This document shows positions 8,864 through 17,357 of a stretch of 64,000 bases of DNA, piece by piece. Origin of the DNA: Haloarcula halobia. GTDB lineage: Archaea; Halobacteriota; Halobacteria; Halobacteriales; Haloarculaceae. The DNA lies in assembly GCF_029338255.1 (NCBI RefSeq), contig NZ_CP119787.1:1674001-1738000 (forward strand). The letters run 5' to 3'. The notes beneath the pieces are model-generated. The model worked only from the letters and a program-made list of their open reading frames with translations, had not been told where the DNA came from and did not search any database. How positions within the stretch are numbered: position 1 is the stretch's first letter; each line of letters opens with the position of its first letter. The position numbers and the translations under genes were made by a program.

Positions 8864-10140
8864 GTGTCCACCTCCGCGAGGAAGGCCGCGGCACGTTCGG
8901 CCGGGTCCTCGGCGGCCGCCTCGAACGACGAGGCGTTGTGGTTGACGCCGTACTCGTCGATGGACAGCGACCCGCGGACGACGAACTCCCGACCCACGAT
9001 GCGGTCGGCGATGCGGTCCGCGACGACGGACTTGTCCATCGCATCGCGTGCGTGGTCGCGCGCCTCGTCGATGTCACCGCCGTAGACGGTCGCCGTCAGG
9101 TCGGCGTCGAGGATGACCGTCGCGGTGGCCGTCCCGTCGTCGAGGATGGCCTTCGTCCGGAGGTCGTCCTCGCCCTCGACGGTGCCGTGGGTCCGACACT
9201 GGTCGTTCTGGATGACGCGACCACACTCCGGACAGCGCTCGATGAGGCCCGACCCGTCGCGCACCTCGATGACGTTCCCTCGCAGTTCGACGTCGAACAG
9301 CCCGCCGCTGTCGACGGCCTCGCGGATGGGCATCCGCGGGGCGCTGTCGGTGGCGTTCATCGGCGTCTCCAGCGCCGTGACCGTCGAGAACTCGGAGAGG
9401 TTGATCGCCGGTGCGCTGCGGAACTCGCGGACGAACGACTCCTCGATCCGGACCGACGCCCCCTCGCTGAGCTCGTCGTGGGGCTGCCAGTCGGTGAAGG
9501 GCGTCCTGGCGCTCTCGTCGCCGAGGACGCCGCTCAGGATGGTCGTCTCGCCGTCGCGGCCGTCGATGACCTTCTCCTCGCACTCCAGTACTTCGACCTC
9601 GACGTTGATGCCGCGGTCCCCGGGCGTGACCTCGCTCAGCTGCCGGTCGCCGCCGACGCGGGCGTCGACCGTGAGGTCGTCCTCGGGGACCGTCGCCCGC
9701 GTACCGTCGCCGAGGTTGAGCTCCGGCTGGCCCTCGTACTCGCGGAGGCTGACGTTCTCCAGCCTGAGCGTCTGCCCCGGCTCCAGGTCGCCCTCGAACC
9801 CGTCCCAGGCCGTATAGGAGATGGTCCCGGTCTCGTCGGCGAGTTTGCCCTCGCGGATGACGTGTTCCTCGTCGTTGTACTGGATGGTCCGGTGGCCGGC
9901 GGTCAACACGACCGCGGTGACGGTCACGTTCGAATCGCCGGGGGTCACGTCCGCGATGGGCTTGCGCTGCCCGGCGCCGTCGCTGCTTCCGGCCCCGCTC
10001 CCGTACTTCCGACGGACGCTCTGTTTGGCCTCGTCCATCGGTACCGAGTAGCTGACGAGTTTCTCTAAGTGCTGTGTGACCTCCTCTTTGTCGACGCCGA
10101 GGTCGGAGGCGAGTTCCTCGGCATGGTCTTCGAGAGACAT
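8860..10140 (-). CDS. rpa1: Replication protein A, RPA1 type (single-stranded DNA-binding)
   Basis: A 426-residue protein, close to the length of haloarchaeal RPA1. An N-terminal helical segment (MSLEDHAEELASDLG) is followed by three OB-fold repeats at about 60-155, 160-265 and 275-400, each with an introductory ADVTPGD/SEVTPGD-like motif in the first two. A zinc finger, CPECG followed by CRTHG, sits near residues 300-320. It coats single-stranded DNA in replication, repair and recombination. First gene of the operon; CCCTTTTCC upstream of 10140 is the likely TATA element. Confidence 0.93.
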   Translation of the reverse strand: MSLEDHAEELASDLGVDKEEVTQHLEKLVSYSVPMDEAKQSVRRKYGSGAGSSDGAGQRKPIADVTPGDSNVTVTAVVLTAGHRTIQYNDEEHVIREGKLADETGTISYTAWDGFEGDLEPGQTLRLENVSLREYEGQPELNLGDGTRATVPEDDLTVDARVGGDRQLSEVTPGDRGINVEVEVLECEEKVIDGRDGETTILSGVLGDESARTPFTDWQPHDELSEGASVRIEESFVREFRSAPAINLSEFSTVTALETPMNATDSAPRMPIREAVDSGGLFDVELRGNVIEVRDGSGLIERCPECGRVIQNDQCRTHGTVEGEDDLRTKAILDDGTATATVILDADLTATVYGGDIDEARDHARDAMDKSVVADRIADRIVGREFVVRGSLSIDEYGVNHNASSFEAAAEDPAERAAAFLAEVDT

Positions 10141-10305
10141 CGAACGGTGGTTCGGCGGGGGCAGGGAAAAGGGTTTGCGAGGCTGTCTGGCCGTCGGTGG
10201 CGGTGGCTGGCGGCGCGGCCCACAACGGCAGCGACCCGACGAACTACTGTCGACCGACGTACCAGTTTCCCCTACGCTTATTTACCAGAATGGCATCGCT
10301 GTGCG
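10141..10305. other. Divergent intergenic region
   Basis: Promoter space between rpa1 (minus) and the plus-strand genes. CTTATTTA at 10277-10284 is the strongest TATA-like element, and it is about 25 bases before the ATG at 10306 rather than before the larger downstream gene. Confidence 0.5.
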
Positions 10306-10405
10306 TATGGGTCACACGTGCAACCCGGCCCGGGTCACCTGGGTGTGCACCGGAAGCGACGGCGATTCCAGCGACGGCAGACCGGACGGGCGCCGGGGGG
10401 ACTGA
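10306..10405 (+). CDS. Possible leaderless short ORF ahead of the 10407 gene
   Basis: A 32-codon frame starting MGHTCNPARVTWV and ending in TGA at 10403-10405, one base before the GTG start of the next gene. Its ATG is 25 bases after the TATA-like CTTATTTA, exactly where a leaderless transcript would begin. The product is short, with a Gly/Asp/Arg-rich end, and is not recognisable; it may be a translated leader that couples translation of the downstream gene, or simply an untranslated leader with a chance frame. Confidence 0.3.
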
Positions 10406-10406
10406 C

Positions 10407-10865
10407 GTGGCCGGAATCTTCGGATCGAAGCCGTCGGACGCTCACGTCATCTGGCGGACCGGCCGGGACGACGACGGCACGAAGAAGTTCGACTTCGAGT
10501 ACCTGCGTCTCTGGGCCGCCCACTACGGGGTCGACTACGAGCAGTGGACGCGGACCGACCACGAGCGGAGCGACGAATCCCGGGCCCAGCACGCCTGCGT
10601 GTTCAACTGGTCGACGACCGGCGGCCAGGAGATAACCATCGGCGACTCGAACTGGTCGATGGGCCAGCAGCGCAAACCCCGGACGTTCGTCGAGATCGAC
10701 GAGGCTGGCGTCGCTCGCATCCAGGGCTGGTCGACCGAGGCCATCCTCGACGTGGGCGAACTCGTCGTCGACGGGCCGACGTTCGACCTGAAGACGGTCG
10801 ACGGGGCGGTCAAGACGCTGGACGCGACGGTCCTGGCGGACCCGCCCGACACCGACTCCGAGTGA
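10407..10865 (+). CDS. Conserved-looking hypothetical protein
   Basis: A 152-residue protein read from GTG at 10407 (AGIFGSKPSDAHVIW...). It is rich in Trp, Asp and Gly, with no signal peptide or membrane segment, and ends in an acidic tail; beta-rich composition is likely. An in-frame ATG at 10290 would add 39 residues of Cys/Thr/Pro-rich sequence but lies only 6 bases after the TATA box, so I reject it. I do not recognise the family. Confidence 0.6.
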   Translation: MAGIFGSKPSDAHVIWRTGRDDDGTKKFDFEYLRLWAAHYGVDYEQWTRTDHERSDESRAQHACVFNWSTTGGQEITIGDSNWSMGQQRKPRTFVEIDEAGVARIQGWSTEAILDVGELVVDGPTFDLKTVDGAVKTLDATVLADPPDTDSE

Positions 10866-10928
10866 GACCGGCCCGGGGGCGGCGGTGAACCGGCACCTTT
10901 GTGTGTGCCGTATGCGGATGGCCCACGT

Positions 10929-12506
10929 ATGTCGCGAGGTGACGAGAACGAACAGAGTTCGGTGGAGGACTCGCTGGACATCGACGTCGGTGAGAGGCCG
11001 GACGGGGGCCCCGACATCGAGTTCTACGGTGGCACGCTGGTCAGCGGACTGCCGATAGGATTGTTCATCGTCTGGGCCATCGTCCAGAGCGGCCTGTTTG
11101 GCATCTCCGATACTACGGGACTGGTCGCGGGGATGTTGCTCGCGCTCATCGTCGGCATGTTCTTCGTGAAAGGCGACTGGAAGACCTACGCGAACACCAT
11201 CTTCGAGGGGATGACCCAGCGGGTCGCGGCGACGGCCATCGTCGCCTGGCTGTGGGCCGGGATGTTCTCGGCGACCATCCAGGCCGGCGGGTTCGTCGGT
11301 GGCCTCGTCTGGGCGGCAAACGCGATCGACATCGGCGCGGCGCTGTTCCCCGCCGCGACGTTCGTCCTGGCCGCGCTGCTGGCGACGGGCATCGGCACCG
11401 GCTACGGGACCACCGTCGCCTTCACGACGCTCTTTTTCCCGGCGGGCATCCTCCTGGGGGCGAGCCCGGTGCTCGTCTTCGGGGCCATCCTCTCGGGGGC
11501 CGTCTTCGGCGACAACCTCGCGCCCGTCAGCGACACCACCATCGTCAGCGCCGTCACCCAGGACTCGGATATCGGCGGCGTCGTTGCCTCGCGGTTCAAG
11601 TACGCCATCCTCCCGGCCATCGTCGCGCTCGGGGCGTACGTCGTCGCCGGGTCCGTGATGCCGGGCATCGACGTCGCCGGCGACGCGCGACAGGTGTTCG
11701 TCGAGAGCGCCACCCCGGCCGGCTTGCTCCACCTGGTCTCGATGGGCGTCGTCATCGCCACGGCCGTCAGAGGCCGCCACATCGTCGAAGCCATCTCGTG
11801 GGGTCTGGTCGTCGCCGTAGCCGCGAACCTCGTCTTCGGCCTGGCGAGCATCCCCGAGATGCTCGTCTTCCGGGCCCCGGCGCGCTCGGGCGTCGCCCAG
11901 TCGCTCTCGTCGCTCCCAGTCGTGGAAATCGTCGACGCCAGCGCCTCGCCGAGTGTCGGCGGCAGCATCTACACCGGCGCGCAGGGGTTCTTCCCGCTCA
12001 TCGTCCTCACCCTGCTCATCGTCGCCGGCGCGCGCATCATGATTCGCGGCGGCGGGTTCGCCGCCCTCCAGGACTGGCTGCTCGACCACGTCGCGACGAC
12101 GGTCACGCGCGCCGAGACCACCATGGTCCTGGGGACGGCGACGGTCAACGCGATGATCACGATCAACACGGCCGCCGAGATCGCTATCGCGCCCTACGTC
12201 TCGACCATCGGCCGGCGGTTCAACCTCAACGGCTACCGCCGGGCGAACATCCTGGACGCCAACACCTCGGCGCTCGGCTACATCTTCCCGTGGGCCGGCG
12301 GCGTGCTGGTCGGTATCGCGGCCATGCAGGGCCTGCCCGACGCCTACCCGTGGTTCGAGACGTCGATGCTGGTCAACCCGGTCGCCGTCGTGCCCTACGT
12401 CTTCCACGGGTGGTTGCTCCTGGTGACCTTCCTGCTTGCCGCCTGGACCGGGTTCGGCCGCGAGTACGTCTCCGACCGCGAGTCCGAGGAGGTCGCGCGG
12501 GTATGA
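10929..12506 (+). CDS. nhaC: NhaC-family Na+/H+ antiporter-like transporter
   Basis: A 525-residue integral membrane protein with about 11-12 hydrophobic segments, read from ATG at 10929 (a GTG at 10899 would add ten residues). Features of the NhaC/ion transporter superfamily are visible: a GTGYGTTVAF-like stretch, GAVFGDNLAPVSDTT in the first half, and ANTSALGYIFPWAGG in the second half. Family members exchange Na+ for H+ or move organic acids or amino acids with Na+; the exact substrate cannot be read. An acidic 35-residue N-terminal tail precedes the first segment. Confidence 0.85.
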   Translation: MSRGDENEQSSVEDSLDIDVGERPDGGPDIEFYGGTLVSGLPIGLFIVWAIVQSGLFGISDTTGLVAGMLLALIVGMFFVKGDWKTYANTIFEGMTQRVAATAIVAWLWAGMFSATIQAGGFVGGLVWAANAIDIGAALFPAATFVLAALLATGIGTGYGTTVAFTTLFFPAGILLGASPVLVFGAILSGAVFGDNLAPVSDTTIVSAVTQDSDIGGVVASRFKYAILPAIVALGAYVVAGSVMPGIDVAGDARQVFVESATPAGLLHLVSMGVVIATAVRGRHIVEAISWGLVVAVAANLVFGLASIPEMLVFRAPARSGVAQSLSSLPVVEIVDASASPSVGGSIYTGAQGFFPLIVLTLLIVAGARIMIRGGGFAALQDWLLDHVATTVTRAETTMVLGTATVNAMITINTAAEIAIAPYVSTIGRRFNLNGYRRANILDANTSALGYIFPWAGGVLVGIAAMQGLPDAYPWFETSMLVNPVAVVPYVFHGWLLLVTFLLAAWTGFGREYVSDRESEEVARV

Positions 12507-12763
12507 GTCTTCTCGAGAAGTACTTCGCCGGCTGGCGGTTCCGGTCGAAGACGCCGGACTTCGACCGGGGGAGCGAACTCGTCGCCTTCGTCACGCGCTC
12601 CGACGGCGAGACGAGCGTCGTCCGCATCGGTGACTCCCTGCTCACGCTGGACCGGCACGTCCCCGCGGACACGCGGGTTCGCCTCCGCGTCACCGAGTTC
12701 GACACCGCGTCCCACGAGGGGCGGGCCGAGCTGCTCGAGACGCTCGACACCGCTACCTTCTGA
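12503..12763 (+). CDS. Small TRAM-like haloarchaeal protein
   Basis: An 86-residue protein whose ATG overlaps the transporter stop codon (ATGA), so it is co-translated with it. The central part (SLLTLDRHVPADTRVRLRV) alternates hydrophobic residues and resembles the TRAM/OB-like beta barrel that haloarchaea carry in many small proteins; this is an inference from pattern. No catalytic motif. The tight coupling to the antiporter gene may mean co-expression only. Confidence 0.65.
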   Translation: MSLLEKYFAGWRFRSKTPDFDRGSELVAFVTRSDGETSVVRIGDSLLTLDRHVPADTRVRLRVTEFDTASHEGRAELLETLDTATF

Positions 12764-12812
12764 GACGCCCGGAACCGAAAGGCGGTTTTGAGACAGGGTG
12801 GTACGGTCCGGT

Positions 12813-13472
12813 ATGCACGTCGTCGTCAACGCCGCGATGAGCGCCGACGGGAAGCTCTCCTCGCGGCGTCGCGAGCAGATCGCCATCTCCGGCCCCGAGG
12901 ACTTCGACCGGGTCGACCAGCTGCGGGCCGACTGCGACGCCGTGATGGTGGGCGTCGGGACCGTCCTCGCCGACGATCCCTCGCTGACGGTGGAAGACGC
13001 CGACCGGCGGGCCGGGCGCCGCGAACGCGGCGACCCGTCGAACCCCGCTCGTATCGTCGCCGACTCCCACGTCCGGACGCCGCCCGAGGCGACGGTGCTG
13101 GACGGCCGGGCCGAGACCTACCTGCTGGTCAGCCGTGCCGCCCCGACCGACTTCGTCGAACAGATGGAGGAGGCGGGCGCGTACGTCCTCGCGGCGGGCG
13201 AGGACCGGGTCGACCTCACCACGGCGCTGGGCAAACTCGAGGGCGAGGGCATCGAGACGCTGCTGGTCGAGGGCGGCGGCGAGCTGATATTCGGTCTCGT
13301 AGAGGAGGGACTGGTCGACGAGCTCTCGGTGTTCGTGGGGCCGACACTCATCGGTGGCCGGGATGCGCCGACGCTGGCCGACGGCGACGGGTTCACCGAG
13401 GGGTTCCCGGAACTCGACCTCGAGAGCGTCCAGCGCCTCGACGACGGCGTCCTGCTGACCTGGTCGGTCTGA
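12813..13472 (+). CDS. arfC: 2,5-diamino-6-ribosylaminopyrimidinone 5'-phosphate reductase (riboflavin synthesis)
   Basis: A 219-residue RibD_C-type NAD(P)H-dependent reductase. The N-terminal NAAMSADGK, the cofactor loop VGVGTVLADDPSLT and the C-terminal LLVEGGGELI and GPTLIGG motifs match the archaeal stand-alone reductase that converts the ribosylamino intermediate to the ribitylamino form in riboflavin and F420 synthesis. The ATG at 12813 gives the conserved N-terminus; a GTG 15 bases upstream is unlikely. It is a single gene here, apart from the possible ArfB at 5087. Confidence 0.9.
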   Translation: MHVVVNAAMSADGKLSSRRREQIAISGPEDFDRVDQLRADCDAVMVGVGTVLADDPSLTVEDADRRAGRRERGDPSNPARIVADSHVRTPPEATVLDGRAETYLLVSRAAPTDFVEQMEEAGAYVLAAGEDRVDLTTALGKLEGEGIETLLVEGGGELIFGLVEEGLVDELSVFVGPTLIGGRDAPTLADGDGFTEGFPELDLESVQRLDDGVLLTWSV

Positions 13473-13754
13473 GGGTCACTCGAACACCGGAGGGTCGGCG
13501 AACCCGGTGGTACCCAATGGCCACAGCCGTGGCCATGCCGACCGATGTCGATGCCATCGACCGGGCCGGCAGGCGCGCGGCGTACCTCTCCGCGGAGTGA
13601 TCCACCGACCCGGTGGTACCGCAGACCCAGGCGCTCTGCTACGTCGGGGTACAGCTCGAACGGATCGCAAACGCATTGGAGACCGACGGCGGGACTGACT
13701 CACGGCCCGTCGGGTGGCGATACGTGGCCGACTGCGCTGTCCGGGTGACCCCGC
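13473..13754. other. Non-coding or decayed spacer with a 13-bp direct repeat
   Basis: A 282-base stretch between convergent genes. ACCCGGTGGTACC occurs at 13502-13514 and again at 13608-13620. Between the copies a 27-codon frame (13517-13600, starting MATAVAMPTDVDAIDR) is open. After the second copy a frame from 13613 reads VPQTQALCYVGVQLERIANALE, which looks protein-like but runs without a stop into the antisense gene. The third-base GC content is lower than in neighbouring genes. It may hold small genes or relics. Confidence 0.35.
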
Positions 13755-14042
13755 TCAGTGGTCGTGGCCGGTCAGCTCACCGAAGGTGGTCCCGAACCGC
13801 TCCTCGAACAGGTCGAGCGTCTGTTCCTCGAGGGCGGCGATCTCCGCGTCCGGTTCGCCCTGGGCGTGGTGGACCGCGCTGTGGATGCGCTGTGCGAGGC
13901 CGAACATCGCGAGGTCGCCGATGACCTGGGGGTCCGACTCGCCCGGTTCCTCCCGCAGGATCTCGAGGAGGTCGGCCGGGACCGTCAGCTCGTCTGTGGC
14001 GTCGTCCGTCTCGATCGTCAGCGTGACAGTGTCGCTTGCCAT
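13755..14042 (-). CDS. Small acidic haloarchaeal protein
   Basis: A 95-residue acidic protein (MASDTVTLTIETDDATDELTV...) that begins with a beta-rich half and continues with a helical half (LAMFGLAQRIHSAVHHAQGE). The His-containing helix and the C-terminal LTGHDH could bind metal, but no known motif is evident. The start ATG is preceded by an ACCCTTCCG box about 27 bases upstream. Probably a haloarchaea-specific conserved protein; function unknown. Confidence 0.65.
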   Translation of the reverse strand: MASDTVTLTIETDDATDELTVPADLLEILREEPGESDPQVIGDLAMFGLAQRIHSAVHHAQGEPDAEIAALEEQTLDLFEERFGTTFGELTGHDH

Positions 14043-14105
14043 GGCCGTCGGTTCGCGGACCCGACGGAAGGGTCTGTCGGGTGCGAGGCCGGCGACCGGC
14101 GCCCG

Positions 14106-14573
14106 TCAGGCCGTGACCGGGTCGACCTCGGGGTCCGTCGCGACGGTCCCGTCTTCGATGCGGGCCCGCAACGCCTCGTTCATCTGTTCGAAGCCCTCGG
14201 TGACGTCCGCGGCATCGAGGAACAGGCCGACGAGGACGCCGGAGAACGACTCGCGGTGGTGGACTCGCGTGTGGTCGTCGTCGACGCGTTCCAGGCGGAA
14301 CTCGTGGCGCCCGTCGAAGAGGCCGGGGACCAGCAGGTGGCCGAGCCACTCGAGGCGCTCGCCCGGCACTGCCGCCGTCACGCGCGGCTTGAAGGTCATG
14401 GTGCGACCGTCCGGCGGGTCGAGGCGGACGCGCAGTCGCTCGCCCTCGGCGACGGTCCCCGAGATTTCTCTGACGAACGGGTTCCAGTCGCCGTAGGATC
14501 CGAAGTCGGTCAGCACGTCCCAAACGGCCTCGGTCGGCGCCGCGATGTCGATACTCGTTTCGATGGTATTCAT
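14106..14573 (-). CDS. SRPBCC (START-like) domain protein
   Basis: A 155-residue protein with the SRPBCC/polyketide-cyclase signature: IETSIDIAAPTEAVWDVLTDF at the start, YGDWNPFVREI, LRVRLDPPDGRTMTF, and HEFRLERVDDDHTRVHHRESFSG, ending in a long helix that includes GFEQMNEALRARIE. The fold forms a deep hydrophobic cavity for lipids or other ligands. A TATA-like ATTTATC about 30 bases upstream (14600-14606) supports ATG 14573 over 14582. Ligand unknown. Confidence 0.82.
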   Translation of the reverse strand: MNTIETSIDIAAPTEAVWDVLTDFGSYGDWNPFVREISGTVAEGERLRVRLDPPDGRTMTFKPRVTAAVPGERLEWLGHLLVPGLFDGRHEFRLERVDDDHTRVHHRESFSGVLVGLFLDAADVTEGFEQMNEALRARIEDGTVATDPEVDPVTA

Positions 14574-14654
14574 GTCGTCCAAGACGACCGCCGAGGAGAT
14601 AAATCAGTAGTGAGAGCGATTCGCAGTGCGCGTCGGTCGGCGGGCAACCGGTCG

Positions 14655-15704
14655 TCAGTCGTCGGCCTGCGCCGCCGCTTCCGACTCCGCTCCAGCCTCG
14701 GTCGCCTCGAGGTCCTCGAGGTAGTCGTCGGCGTCGAGTGCGGCCTTCGAGCCGTCGCCGGCGGCGGTGACCGCCTGTTGGTAGTGGAAGTCGACGACGT
14801 CCCCGGCTGCGAAGATGCCCTCGACGTCCGTGGCCGTCTGTCCGGCGCCCTTGCCGCCCTTCGCGACGACGTAGCCCGTCTCGTCGAGTTCGACGCCGGT
14901 GTCCTCGAGGTACTCGGTGTTGGGCGTGTGGCCGATGGCGACGAACACCGCGCCGACGTCCAGCTCGTACTGCTCGGTCGCCGGGTCGTCGAGCTTCTCC
15001 GACGGGTAGCCCTCCGGGTTCTCGGCGAGGGTGACGTGGTCGACGCCCTCCTCGGCCGAGCCGTGGACCTCGAGCAGCTCCGTGTCGCGGAGGAGCTCGA
15101 TCTCGCCCTCGTCGACCTTCGCCTGGACCTTGTCGATCCAGTAGTCCTCGGCGCGGAAGTTCTCGCGCCGGTGGGCGACGTACACCTTGTTCGCGAACTT
15201 CGTGAGGAAGTGGGCCTCCTCCATCGCGGCGTCGCCGCCGCCGACGACCAGCATGTCCTCGCCCCGGAAGAACGCGCCGTCGCAGGTCGCACACGTCGAG
15301 ACGCCGTAGCCCATCAGCTCGTCCTCGCCGGGCACGCCCAGCGTCCGCGCGCTGGCTCCCGACGCGGCGATGAACGCGTCGGTCGTGTAGACGGTCCCGT
15401 CGCGCAGCTCGACGCGGAACGGGCGCTCGCTGTCGTCGATGTCGGTGACGATGCCGTGGTCGATCTCGGTACCGAACCGCTTGGCCTGTTCTTTCATCCG
15501 GTTGATGAGGTCCGGGCCGGAGAGCCCCTCGGGGAACCCCGGGTAGTTCTCGACTTCGCTCGTCAGGGTCAGCTGGCCGCCCGGTTCGTCGCCCTCGAGG
15601 ACGAGCGGGTCGTTGTTGCTTCGCGCCGCGTAGATGGCGGCTGTCAGCCCTGCGATTCCCGACCCAGCGATGATGAGCCGTCGGTGGTCGACTTCCTCGG
15701 TCAT
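14655..15704 (-). CDS. trxB: Thioredoxin-disulfide reductase (NADPH, FAD)
   Basis: A 349-residue flavoprotein. FAD-binding GSGIAG lies at 14-19, the redox-active CATC at 138-141, the NADPH-binding GGGDAA at 155-160 with the NADPH-type HRRENFR about 20 residues further, and the second FAD motif GIFAAGDV near 298. It reduces thioredoxin or a related acceptor. The acidic, Ala-rich C-terminus (AGAESEAAAQADD) is a halophilic addition. A TATA-like CAAAATAG lies about 30 bases upstream on the minus strand. Confidence 0.92.
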   Translation of the reverse strand: MTEEVDHRRLIIAGSGIAGLTAAIYAARSNNDPLVLEGDEPGGQLTLTSEVENYPGFPEGLSGPDLINRMKEQAKRFGTEIDHGIVTDIDDSERPFRVELRDGTVYTTDAFIAASGASARTLGVPGEDELMGYGVSTCATCDGAFFRGEDMLVVGGGDAAMEEAHFLTKFANKVYVAHRRENFRAEDYWIDKVQAKVDEGEIELLRDTELLEVHGSAEEGVDHVTLAENPEGYPSEKLDDPATEQYELDVGAVFVAIGHTPNTEYLEDTGVELDETGYVVAKGGKGAGQTATDVEGIFAAGDVVDFHYQQAVTAAGDGSKAALDADDYLEDLEATEAGAESEAAAQADD

Positions 15705-15806
15705 AGGACTCAGTACTCTCTACGCCGGTAACTATTTTGCGCTGTCCTGTCGGCCCCACACACGGCCGCCGACACGCTTAGGCGCCGTCGCCCGTTCGCT
15801 GTGGGT

Positions 15807-16091
15807 ATGGCTGCCGATCTCGAGGAGAAGACCGACCGCTACGAGGGACTGCTCGCCGAGGCGCTCGATGCCGCGGACGTCGCGCCACCGGAGGGAACGC
15901 CGATGCACGACGCCGCCCTCGAGTGTGTGGAGATGGCGGCCTCCTACCTCGAGGACGGTCGCCACTTCCGGGCCGACGACGACCCGGTCAACGCGCTCGC
16001 TGCCTTCTCCTACGGCCACGCCTGGCTCGACGCCGGCGCACGCATCGGTCTGTTCGACGTGCCGACAGAGGGCCACCTGTTCACGGTCTGA
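15807..16091 (+). CDS. DUF357 family protein
   Basis: A 94-residue all-helical acidic protein. The pattern CVEMAASYLEDGRHFRADDDPVNALAAFSYGHAWLDAGAR matches the archaeal DUF357 family (small helical bundle with a conserved Y.DG..F...D...ALA..SY..GWLDAG pattern). Start at ATG 15807; GTG 15801 is also in frame. Function unknown across the family. It is divergent from trxB and precedes tfb. Confidence 0.82.
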   Translation: MAADLEEKTDRYEGLLAEALDAADVAPPEGTPMHDAALECVEMAASYLEDGRHFRADDDPVNALAAFSYGHAWLDAGARIGLFDVPTEGHLFTV

Positions 16092-16192
16092 GCTGCTGTG
16101 GGCCGTCCGGCTCGGGTCGTCCGTTCCGGCGGCGGTGCCGGGACGGTGTCCGTCGAAACGGTTTCTGTCGTGCGGTTTGTTATCACGGGGAA

Positions 16193-16207
16193 CGAAAGGT
16201 TTAAAAG
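16193..16207 (+). promoter_or_regulatory. Strong BRE/TATA promoter of tfb
   Basis: CGAAAGGTTTAAAAG combines a purine-rich BRE with a near-perfect archaeal TATA box. Transcription should begin about 16232, leaving an untranslated leader of roughly 58 bases before the ATG at 16290, unlike the mainly leaderless genes around it. Confidence 0.8.
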
Positions 16208-16289
16208 TCTTTCTCCCTAACTACAGGTAAGAAGCCAACGGGGAGTACTTATTACCATTACGCCCCCGGCAGGATGTGAGTCCCCAATC

Positions 16290-17261
16290 ATGAGTGAATC
16301 ACCAGTACGCACCAACACGCAGGAAAAGCCCAACGAACAGGAGGTCGAACGCGAAGAGTCTGAGCGGATAGACGTCTGCCCGGAGTGTGGCGGCAACGTC
16401 CTCACGGACGCCGAGCACGGAGAGACAGTCTGCCAGGACTGCGGCCTCGTCGTCGAGGAAGACGAGATCGACCACGGACCCGAGTGGCGGGCCTTCGACT
16501 CCGCGGAGAAGGACCGCAAGTCTCGCGTCGGCGCGCCGACGACGAATATGATGCACGACAAGGGCCTGTCGACCAACATCGGTTGGCAGAACAAGGACGC
16601 CTACGGGCGGTCGCTCTCCAGCGAGCAGCGCCAGAAGATGCAGCGCCTGCGCACCTGGAACGAGCGGTTCCGCACGCGTGACTCCAAGGAGCGCAACCTC
16701 AAACAGGCGCTGGGCGAGATCGATCGCATGGCCTCCGCGCTGGGCCTGCCACAGAGCGTCCGTGAGACGGCCAGCGTCATCTACCGCCGGGCCCTCAGCG
16801 AGGACCTGCTCCCCGGCCGGTCTATCGAGGGCGTCGCGACGTCGGCGCTGTACGCCTCGGCCCGCATGGCGAGCAACCCCCGCTCGCTCGACGAGATGGC
16901 CGTCGTCTCCCGCGTCGACAAGATGGAACTGACCCGGACCTACCGCTACATCGTCCGGGAACTCGGTCTGGAGGTCAAGCCCGCCGACCCGGAGCACTAC
17001 CTGCCTCGATTCATCTCGGAGCTAGACCTCAGCGACGAGTCCGAGCGCCAGGCACGTGACCTCATCGAGAACGCGCGGGAGGCCGGCCTGCTCTCCGGGA
17101 AGTCGCCCGTGGGCCTGGCCGCGGCGGCCGTCTACGCCGCCGCACTGCTGACAAACGAGAAGGTCACCCAGAGCGAGGTCAGCGAGGTGGCCAACATCTC
17201 CGAGGTCACCATCCGAAACCGGTACAAGGAGCTGCTCGAGGCCGAGAACGTCCCTGCGTGA
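16290..17261 (+). CDS. tfb: Transcription initiation factor IIB (TFB)
   Basis: A 323-residue TFB. The N-terminal zinc ribbon has C30, C33, C48 and C51 (CPECG...CQDCG). The B-reader/linker follows (PEWRAFDSAEKDRKSRVGAP), then two cyclin-like repeats at about 125-220 and 225-318, the second ending in a helix-turn-helix (TQSEVSEVANISEVTIRNRYKEL) that reads the BRE. TFB bridges TBP-TATA and RNA polymerase. Haloarchaea usually have several tfb paralogues, so this is one member. Confidence 0.97.
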   Translation: MSESPVRTNTQEKPNEQEVEREESERIDVCPECGGNVLTDAEHGETVCQDCGLVVEEDEIDHGPEWRAFDSAEKDRKSRVGAPTTNMMHDKGLSTNIGWQNKDAYGRSLSSEQRQKMQRLRTWNERFRTRDSKERNLKQALGEIDRMASALGLPQSVRETASVIYRRALSEDLLPGRSIEGVATSALYASARMASNPRSLDEMAVVSRVDKMELTRTYRYIVRELGLEVKPADPEHYLPRFISELDLSDESERQARDLIENAREAGLLSGKSPVGLAAAAVYAAALLTNEKVTQSEVSEVANISEVTIRNRYKELLEAENVPA

Positions 17262-17357
17262 GCAGGCCCCGCTCGGCGCGGCTGCTCGCCGCCGCCCACG
17301 TCGCGGGCCGCAGACGGCAAACCTTTATACGGAACCCAGTGTGTGTCATTATCAGAC

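Noticed and set aside
7097-9085. 662-residue plus-strand frame across rpap1 and rpa1
   Set aside because: Antisense shadow of genes with known domains and synteny.
10335-12407. 690-residue minus-strand frame over the antiporter
   Set aside because: Asp/Arg/Gly-rich antisense shadow; the plus strand encodes a clear NhaC-like protein.
13758-15731. 657-residue plus-strand frame over trxB
   Set aside because: Antisense shadow of trxB and the SRPBCC gene.
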